DNA from: Alphaproteobacteria bacterium
GTDB taxonomy: Bacteria > Pseudomonadota > Alphaproteobacteria > Micropepsales > Micropepsaceae
NCBI GenBank assembly: GCA_017307355.1
Contig: JAFKFG010000033.1
Span: 1 to 41,397 of the forward strand
Reading direction: 5' to 3'
DNA: 41,397 nt
The notes below the pieces were generated by a model. The model was given only the letters and a program-made list of their open reading frames with translations. It ran no database searches and was not told the DNA's origin. This document shows positions 37,301 through 41,397 of the stretch, piece after piece; the stretch's first letter is position 1, and each line of letters begins with the position of its first letter. A program made the translations under genes and the position numbers.

Positions 37301-37790
37301 GCGCGAGGGCGGCGACGGCGGGGCGATGGACGACCAATGGTCGCCCGCGATCAATCTGGGTGCTTCGGTGTTGATTCCGGAAAGCTATGTCGCCGACCTC
37401 AATGTCCGCATGTCGCTGTATCGCCGCCTGTCCGGGTTGGAGACGCGCAGCGATATCGATGCTTTCGCCGCCGAGCTGATCGACCGGTTCGGGCCGTTGC
37501 CGGAAGAGGTCACGCATCTGTTCGAAATCGTGGCGATCAAGCAGCTGGCGCTGGCGGCAGGAGTGGAGAAGATCGATGCCGGACCCAAGGGCGGCACCAT
37601 CGCCTTCCGCCACAATGCCTTCGCCAATCCGGTGGCGCTGATCAAGTTGATCAACCAGCATACCGGCACCATGAAGGTGAGGCCCGACCAGAAGGTCGTG
37701 GTAACGCGCGACTGGCCCACACCGGACGACCGGCTCAAGGGCGCCAAAGCGCTTCTGTCGCAACTGGCCACCATCGCCAAGGCGGCATGA
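34317..37790 (+). CDS. mfd: Transcription-repair coupling factor Mfd
   Basis: 1157 residues. The N-terminal UvrB-like module is followed by the CarD-like RNA polymerase-interaction domain (PGDLVTHIEHGVGRYLG near residue 493). The RecG-like SF2 motor has Walker A CGDVGFGKTEVALRTAF near 638 and DEEQH near 738, TATPIPRTLQLAL and QIRGRIGRS. A TRCF C-terminal domain closes it. It displaces RNA polymerase stalled at lesions and recruits UvrA. The start is GTG 34317, overlapping sdhE. Its stop overlaps the DUF167 start (ATGA). Confidence 0.98.
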   Translation: MERIDYFAKADGRLTVSGAPAGYDAWLAGEAARRRNGLVLFIASDEAQAEAFAAAITFFAPDIRQLPFPAWDCLPYDRVSPKSDVESARLATLAALTKGVEGPALIVTSIAAVLQRVPPRAAIEKASFTAKVGEEIARDALVAFLAGNGYARAGTVRDPGEFALRGGIVDLWPPGTEDPLRLDFFGETLDAIRTFDPVTQLSRDSVAGIELLPASEAPLDADAISRFRAGYVAAFGPSGDDPLYESVSAGRKAQGMEHWLPLFYDRLDTLFDYLPRSLVMLGHQVEEAKTARVELVSECYDTRDQLRRQDPDARVKAVPYKPLKVGTLYLDDGEWKAALARHLVRDLSPFQAPESKTSMDAGGRQGRDFAPERTGGNLNVFQAAADHLLALQSGGKRVLVASWTDGSAERMGGVLSDHGVTAIRRVENWPDALKLDVRATGLACLGIEHGFETPDFAVISEQDVLGDRMVRAQSRQRRSQNFLSEASSLAPGDLVTHIEHGVGRYLGLRAIEALGAPHDCLEIQYDGGKLFLPVENIELLTRYGSDEAAQLDRLGGAGWQQRKAKMKERVRAIAAELIRIAAARELKSLPPVEPPHGLYDEFCARFPYQETEDQEKAIADAIADLGKGRPMDRLVCGDVGFGKTEVALRTAFVAAMAGEQVAVVVPTTLLARQHYRGFAERFAGFPLKVRQLSRFVDAKEARETKAALGEGTVDVVVGTHALLAESITFKRLGLVIVDEEQHFGVVHKERLKNLKADVHVLTLTATPIPRTLQLALSGVRDLSLITTPPVDRLAVRTFVTPFDPLVVREALLREHYRGGQSFFVAPRIADLRDSEAFLKATVPEVKTAVAHGQMSPTVLEEVMTAFYERKIDVLISTNIVESGLDIPTANTMIVQRADMFGLSQLYQIRGRIGRSKARAYAYLTTPPDRKLTDTATRRLEVLQSLDQLGAGFSVASHDMDIRGAGNLLGEEQSGHVREVGIELYQEMLEEAVSSMREGGDGGAMDDQWSPAINLGASVLIPESYVADLNVRMSLYRRLSGLETRSDIDAFAAELIDRFGPLPEEVTHLFEIVAIKQLALAAGVEKIDAGPKGGTIAFRHNAFANPVALIKLINQHTGTMKVRPDQKVVVTRDWPTPDDRLKGAKALLSQLATIAKAA

Positions 37791-38098
37791 CGGCGAAGCC
37801 CTACAGCGCAACGACCAATGGCATCCGGCTGGCGGTTCGCCTGACCCCGCGCGCCAGCCGGGACGGGTTGGATGGCATCGGCTTGGATGCCGACGGCCGG
37901 CCCGTCCTGCGAATCCGCTTGGCGGCACCGCCGGTGGAGGGCGCCGCCAACCAGGCGCTGATCGATTTCCTTGCCGGGATGTTGGCCGTGCGCAAGAAGG
38001 ACATCGTTATCCGGTCCGGCGAGACGGGACGACTCAAGATCCTGGAGGTCGATGGCAAGCCGGATGCATTGGCTGCCCGGATCGACGCCCTGGTTTAG
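37787..38098 (+). CDS. DUF167 (YggU-like) protein
   Basis: 103 residues. IRLAVRLTPRASRDGLDGI, then LRIRLAAPPVEGAANQALIDFLA and RKKDIVIRSGETGRLKILEV, the conserved core of the DUF167 family. Function unknown. It starts at ATG 37787 in the ATGA overlap with mfd, so it is the third gene of the sdhE-mfd operon. No terminator was seen before the regulator gene that follows. Confidence 0.93.
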   Translation: MTAKPYSATTNGIRLAVRLTPRASRDGLDGIGLDADGRPVLRIRLAAPPVEGAANQALIDFLAGMLAVRKKDIVIRSGETGRLKILEVDGKPDALAARIDALV

Positions 38099-38131
38099 GC
38101 AAATTCCGTCATATCCGGCGCTGCGGGGTGG

Positions 38132-38160
38132 TTGACTCCAGGTCTTTTCTGTCAGATATT
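38132..38160 (+). promoter_or_regulatory. Promoter of the GbsR-like regulator, probably leaderless
   Basis: TTGACT at 38132-38137, exactly 17 bases, then GATATT at 38155-38160. Transcription would begin about seven bases later, at or beside the A of ATG 38167. No Shine-Dalgarno sequence precedes that ATG, which agrees with a leaderless mRNA. The -10 and start site lie inside the inverted repeat. Confidence 0.5.
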
Positions 38161-38196
38161 TCTGTTATGACAGAAATATCTGACAGAAAAGACCTG
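38139..38196. promoter_or_regulatory. Perfect 27-bp inverted repeat over the regulator start codon
   Basis: Arms 38139-38165 and 38170-38196 are perfectly complementary; the four-base loop TATG contains the ATG at 38167-38169. Each arm carries TTTCTGT twice. As DNA it looks like a strong operator for a dimeric or tetrameric regulator, covering the -10 box and start site. As RNA it could fold over the start codon if transcription began further upstream. Confidence 0.85.
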
Positions 38197-38724
38197 CCCG
38201 CCGCCGTCCAGCAATTCGTGCTTTGCTGGGGAGACATGGGCGGGCAATGGGGCGTCAACCGGTCCATCGCCCAAATCCAGGCACTGCTCTATCTTTCGCC
38301 CAAGCCTCTGACGGCGGAGGACATCGCCGACACATTGGCGATCGCGCGATCCAACGTCTCCAATTCGATCAAGCAGCTTCAGGCCTGGGGGCTGATCCGC
38401 CGCGTGCCCGTTCTGGGCGACCGCCGGGATTTCTTCGAAGCCGAGACGGATGTGTGGACCATCGCGGCCAAGATCGCAGCGGTGCGCAAGGAGCGGGAAG
38501 TCGATCCCGCGCTGGCGGCGCTGCAGGATTGCGCCACGGCGGCGAAAGGCGATCCGGGCATAGACCCGGTGATCGTCCGGCGGTTGGACGAGATGCGCAA
38601 CTTCACGGAAACCATGTCGAATTGGTACGAGCAGATCATGCGCATTCCGCGTCCGAAATTGCTGGGCGTGATCCGGCTCGGCAGCAAGGTCATCGATTAT
38701 CTGCCGATCAGGAAAGCAAAATAG
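38167..38724 (+). CDS. GbsR/MarR-family transcriptional regulator
   Basis: 185 residues. AVQQFVLCWGDMGGQWGVNRSIAQIQALLYL opens the domain, then LTAEDIADTLAIARSNVSNSIKQLQAWGLIRR is the winged helix-turn-helix, and FFEAETDVWTIAAKIAAVRKERE forms the linker helix. GbsR-type regulators are usually repressors; some sense choline or osmotic stress, but the ligand here is unknown. ATG 38167 fits the family N-terminus and the promoter; GTG 38128 is an alternative that would place the inverted repeat in the coding region. It probably represses itself and the two genes downstream. Confidence 0.88.
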   Translation: MTEISDRKDLPAAVQQFVLCWGDMGGQWGVNRSIAQIQALLYLSPKPLTAEDIADTLAIARSNVSNSIKQLQAWGLIRRVPVLGDRRDFFEAETDVWTIAAKIAAVRKEREVDPALAALQDCATAAKGDPGIDPVIVRRLDEMRNFTETMSNWYEQIMRIPRPKLLGVIRLGSKVIDYLPIRKAK

Positions 38725-38735
38725 AGGAGGGGGCC

Positions 38736-39407
38736 GTGGTTCTCGGGAAAATCCGGCAGGAAGAACAAGCCCCCACCTCCCTTATCAGCAACGAGCCGTT
38801 GGGTGATTTGCGCTTCCGCAATCTTCTGTCGGCGGCGGAATGGGCATCGCTGCCGCAGGCGGTTCGGCGCCGCTTTTCCAAACGCGTCGTGGCCGGCGAA
38901 ACCGTCGTCTATGCCGGCAAGATCGCCTGCACGCGGCTGACCGGGATCGGTTGGCTGATCGGGCAGGTTGCGCGGCTTTGCGGCGGGCCTTTGCCGGTCG
39001 CGGCATTCGACGACGTGCCGGCGGTGGTGACGATCACCGAAGATATGGTGACGGATGGCCAGATCTGGACACGCGTATATGCGCGCCGGGATGGATTTCC
39101 GCAGGTCATTCACTCCTCAAAGCGTTTCGGCGGACCCACCGGGCTTGAAGAACATGTCGGGCGCGGTGTTGGAATGGAGCTTTCGGTTCATGTCGAAGAC
39201 GGCCAACTCGCGTTTCGCAGCGTTCGCTATTTCGTTCGGTTTCGCGGTTGGACGCTGTTTTTTCCGATCTGGCTTTCGCCCGGTGCATTGACCGTGACCC
39301 ATGCGGAAAGGGGCGACGGTCATTTCACGTTTACCTTGGACGTGAGGCATCCCTGGTTCGGACCGGTCATTCATCAATCGGCATGTTTTCGGGAGGTCTT
39401 GATATGA
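38736..39407 (+). CDS. DUF4166 domain protein
   Basis: 223 residues starting at GTG 38736 with GAGGAGGGGG just upstream, 11 bases after the regulator stop. The core RLTGIGWLIGQVARLCGGPLP, WTRVYARRDGFPQVIHSSKRF and GVGMELSVHVEDGQLAFRS are characteristic of DUF4166. No biochemical role is known; the domain often accompanies SDR-type oxidoreductases, as here. Its stop overlaps the next start (ATGA). Confidence 0.8.
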   Translation: MVLGKIRQEEQAPTSLISNEPLGDLRFRNLLSAAEWASLPQAVRRRFSKRVVAGETVVYAGKIACTRLTGIGWLIGQVARLCGGPLPVAAFDDVPAVVTITEDMVTDGQIWTRVYARRDGFPQVIHSSKRFGGPTGLEEHVGRGVGMELSVHVEDGQLAFRSVRYFVRFRGWTLFFPIWLSPGALTVTHAERGDGHFTFTLDVRHPWFGPVIHQSACFREVLI

Positions 39408-40909
39408 TGTCGCCGGGCGTGTGGGTTTTGGTCGCGCTTCAGATCGCGATGGGCGCATTCGATACGTTGTACCATCATGAATTGACCGAAAGGCTGGCAT
39501 GGCGGGCTTCGCAGCGCCGGGAGTTGCGCCTCCACGCCATTCGCAACGGGATTTATGCGATTTTATTTCTGGTCTTTGGCTGGATCGCGGTCGAAGGCGC
39601 CTTTGCCATTGCCATATTGGCGCTTCTCGGCATCGAGATCGTTCTGACATTGTGGGATTTCGTCGAGGAGGACCGGACACGGAAATTGCCCGCCAGCGAG
39701 AGGGTCACGCACACATTCCTTGCCTTGAATTACGGTGCGATCCTGACACTGCTGCTGCCGAAATTGGTCGACCAGACAACTGCACCGACGGGGTTCGAAT
39801 ACACGCCGGCCGGCTATTGGAGCGTGCTGGCGAGCGTGTCGGCGGTCGCCGTTTTCCTGTTCGGAGTTCGGGACTATGCCGCATCGCGCCGTCTTGGCCG
39901 TCCACGCCGCGCTCCAGCCCGCGATCTGGTGTCCCCATTGCCCGCTAGGCAGCGCATTCTGATCGCCGGCGCCACCGGATTCGTCGGCAAGCGACTGGTG
40001 GAGAGCCTGATATCGGCCGGCCACGAGGTCATGGTCGTGGCGCGCGATCCGCTCAAGGCGGCAAAGCTGGGAGTTCCCATTCGGATCTTCCAGGATTGGG
40101 ATCAAATCCCTTCGGACAGCCGGATTGATGCGGTGATCAATCTCGCGGGAGAGTCGATGGGCGAAGGCTTGTGGACCCGCGCGCGCAAGCGCGTGCTTTT
40201 GAGCTCGCGCCTGGCCATGACCTCGGGGGCCGTGGGACTCATTGCCCGGCTGCAGGCGCGGCCGCCGGTTCTGGTCAATGCCTCGGCCATCGGCTGGTAT
40301 GGATTGTATGACGACGAGGTTCTCACTGAAGAATCGCCGGGCCGCGCCTGTTTCTGCCGGGATGTCTGCGTCGCCTGGGAGAAAGAGGCGCAAAGGGCCG
40401 CCAGCGACGTCACCCGGGTCGTTTCGTTGCGCATCGGTCTTGTGTTCGACACCGACGGCGGATTGCTGAACCGGTTGCTGCTGCCGTTCGAATTCGGGCT
40501 CGGCGGCCCGATGGGCACGGGACGGCAATGGATGTCCTGGATCGCGCGTGACGATCTGGTGCGGCTGATCGCGCACGTGCTGGCGACGCCGTCTCTTGCC
40601 GGGCCCGTCAATGCCACGGCACCGGCTCCTGAACGCAATGCCGCGTTCGGAAAAAAGCTCGGCCGGGCATTGAGGCGTCCCGCCATTCTGCCGCTTCCCG
40701 AGGCGCCGTTACGGGCGCTGGGCGATTTCGGCAAGGAGCTGCTTCTGGGCGGTCAATATGTGCTTCCGCAAAAGGCGATCGCCACGGGCTTTGTGTTCCG
40801 CTATCCCACCCTCGAACAGGCGTTCCAGGCATTTTTCGGAAAGGACACGCCGTCCGACCCGGTGCAATCCGAGGTCGGCGTGGCGCAACCTTACACCGGC
40901 CCGACCTAG
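39404..40909 (+). CDS. Membrane-anchored TIGR01777-type epimerase (SDR)
   Basis: 501 residues in two parts. Residues 1-160 have about four membrane helices, with conserved-looking YHHELTERLAW and ASERVTHTFLALNYG. From about 185, an extended SDR domain begins ILIAGATGFVGKRLVESLI, with NLAGESMGEGLWTRARK, SAIGWYG, and WMSWIARDDLVRLI. It ends in a DUF1731-like tail (PVNATAPAPERNAAFGKKLG ... LLLGGQYVLPQKA). TIGR01777 proteins are usually about 300 residues and soluble, so the membrane fusion is notable. ATG 39404 has GGGAGG seven bases upstream. Substrate unknown. It ends tail-to-tail with the acyl-CoA dehydrogenase gene. Confidence 0.82.
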   Translation: MMSPGVWVLVALQIAMGAFDTLYHHELTERLAWRASQRRELRLHAIRNGIYAILFLVFGWIAVEGAFAIAILALLGIEIVLTLWDFVEEDRTRKLPASERVTHTFLALNYGAILTLLLPKLVDQTTAPTGFEYTPAGYWSVLASVSAVAVFLFGVRDYAASRRLGRPRRAPARDLVSPLPARQRILIAGATGFVGKRLVESLISAGHEVMVVARDPLKAAKLGVPIRIFQDWDQIPSDSRIDAVINLAGESMGEGLWTRARKRVLLSSRLAMTSGAVGLIARLQARPPVLVNASAIGWYGLYDDEVLTEESPGRACFCRDVCVAWEKEAQRAASDVTRVVSLRIGLVFDTDGGLLNRLLLPFEFGLGGPMGTGRQWMSWIARDDLVRLIAHVLATPSLAGPVNATAPAPERNAAFGKKLGRALRRPAILPLPEAPLRALGDFGKELLLGGQYVLPQKAIATGFVFRYPTLEQAFQAFFGKDTPSDPVQSEVGVAQPYTGPT

Positions 40910-41397
40910 GCGAATTCCATCAGATTGGCGCTGCCGGCCTGAATGCGTTCCAGCAGCAGGGCGCATTCGGGCACCATGCGCTCCATCCAGTAGCGGGCGG
41001 AGATCAGCTTTTCCTTATGGAAGCGGGTGTCCTTGCCGATCGATAGCTTGGCGATGCGGGCCCACATCCAGGCCAGCATCACAATGCCCATCAGGCGCAG
41101 ATAATCGGATGCGCCGGCGCCGGCATCGTTGGGATTCTTGAGGCCGTTCTGCGCTAGCCACATGGTGGCGGCCTGCAGATTTTCGACGCCGCGCTTCAGG
41201 CCCTTGGCATAGGGCGCCAGCGCTTCGTCTTTCTCATTTTCCGCCAACCAGCCCGTCAGCGCGCCGAACAGGGCCAGCGGCGCGGCACCGCCATTGCGGC
41301 CCAGCTTTCGGCCCACCAGGTCCATCGCCTGCACGCCATTGGCGCCTTCATAGGTCTGGTTGATGCGGCCGTCGCGGACGAACTGCTCCACACCATT
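40906..41397 (-). CDS. Acyl-CoA dehydrogenase, C-terminal part
   Basis: Partial: the 5' part lies beyond the window end. The visible residues start NGVEQFVRDGRINQTYEGAN, the conserved C-terminal block of acyl-CoA dehydrogenases with the catalytic-region YEGANGVQAMDLVGRKL. An extra helical domain of about 120 residues follows, as in long (about 590-residue) FadE-like enzymes with an Acyl-CoA_dh_C tail. Expected to oxidise acyl-CoA with FAD in the cytoplasm. Its TAG stop and that of the epimerase share the bases CTAG on opposite strands. Confidence 0.88.
   Translation of the reverse strand, partial: NGVEQFVRDGRINQTYEGANGVQAMDLVGRKLGRNGGAAPLALFGALTGWLAENEKDEALAPYAKGLKRGVENLQAATMWLAQNGLKNPNDAGAGASDYLRLMGIVMLAWMWARIAKLSIGKDTRFHKEKLISARYWMERMVPECALLLERIQAGSANLMEFA

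Overview
The window reads as a chromosomal segment of an alphaproteobacterium, probably from a group with flagella and an abundant surface polysaccharide. This rests on the recG and sdhE-mfd housekeeping genes, a CysNC fusion, GalU/Ugd of alphaproteobacterial type and a generally high G+C content; no species can be named from the sequence alone. No insertion sequence, phage gene or CRISPR array was recognised.

Region 1 (about 1-5.4 kb) is visibly AT-richer than the rest. It holds a small glycan cassette: an unclassified glycosyltransferase-like protein, a HAD-type phosphatase overlapping a polytopic membrane protein, a Wzy-like polymerase, a GT-B glycosyltransferase and, on the other strand, a GT-A family 2 transferase that has lost its N-terminal strand. 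A gene-free stretch and a tRNA-Lys(UUU) separate it from region 2.

Region 2 (about 5.9-18.9 kb) is a secretion and supply block for an exopolysaccharide. YjbH-like and SLBB/Poly_export proteins are divergent. They are followed by ManC, a small YjbE-like secreted protein, the YjbF lipoprotein, GalU, a TPR-SPOR protein, a Wzi-type outer-membrane protein and a DUF2914 membrane protein. The components of enterobacterial yjbEFGH are present but scattered and re-oriented, and no separate YjbG was found.

Region 3 (about 19-26.7 kb) makes activated precursors: CysD plus CysNC (APS and PAPS), a UDP-glucuronate 4-epimerase-like SDR, Ugd (UDP-glucuronate) and, divergently, PseB-PseC (first two steps to pseudaminic acid, likely for flagellin or surface glycan). 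Region 4 (26.7-30.8 kb, minus strand) is a tightly overlapping recG / FAD oxidoreductase / aldo-keto reductase operon.

Region 5 (30.9-34.0 kb) is a compact GDP-D-glycero-alpha-D-manno-heptose set: GmhA, HddA and a single protein fusing the HddC nucleotidyltransferase to a GmhB-type phosphatase. It lies between recG and sdhE-mfd. Region 6 (34.0-38.1 kb) is sdhE, mfd and a DUF167 gene. Region 7 (38.1-40.9 kb) is a GbsR/MarR regulator, a DUF4166 protein and a membrane-anchored TIGR01777-type epimerase. The regulator start codon sits in the loop of a perfect 27-bp inverted repeat, with a promoter placed so that the transcript would be leaderless. The window ends inside an acyl-CoA dehydrogenase gene.

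Together the genes supply GDP-mannose, UDP-glucose, UDP-glucuronate/galacturonate, GDP-heptose, PAPS and a pseudaminate precursor, and provide export and outer-membrane assembly parts for at least one acidic, possibly sulfated, surface polysaccharide.
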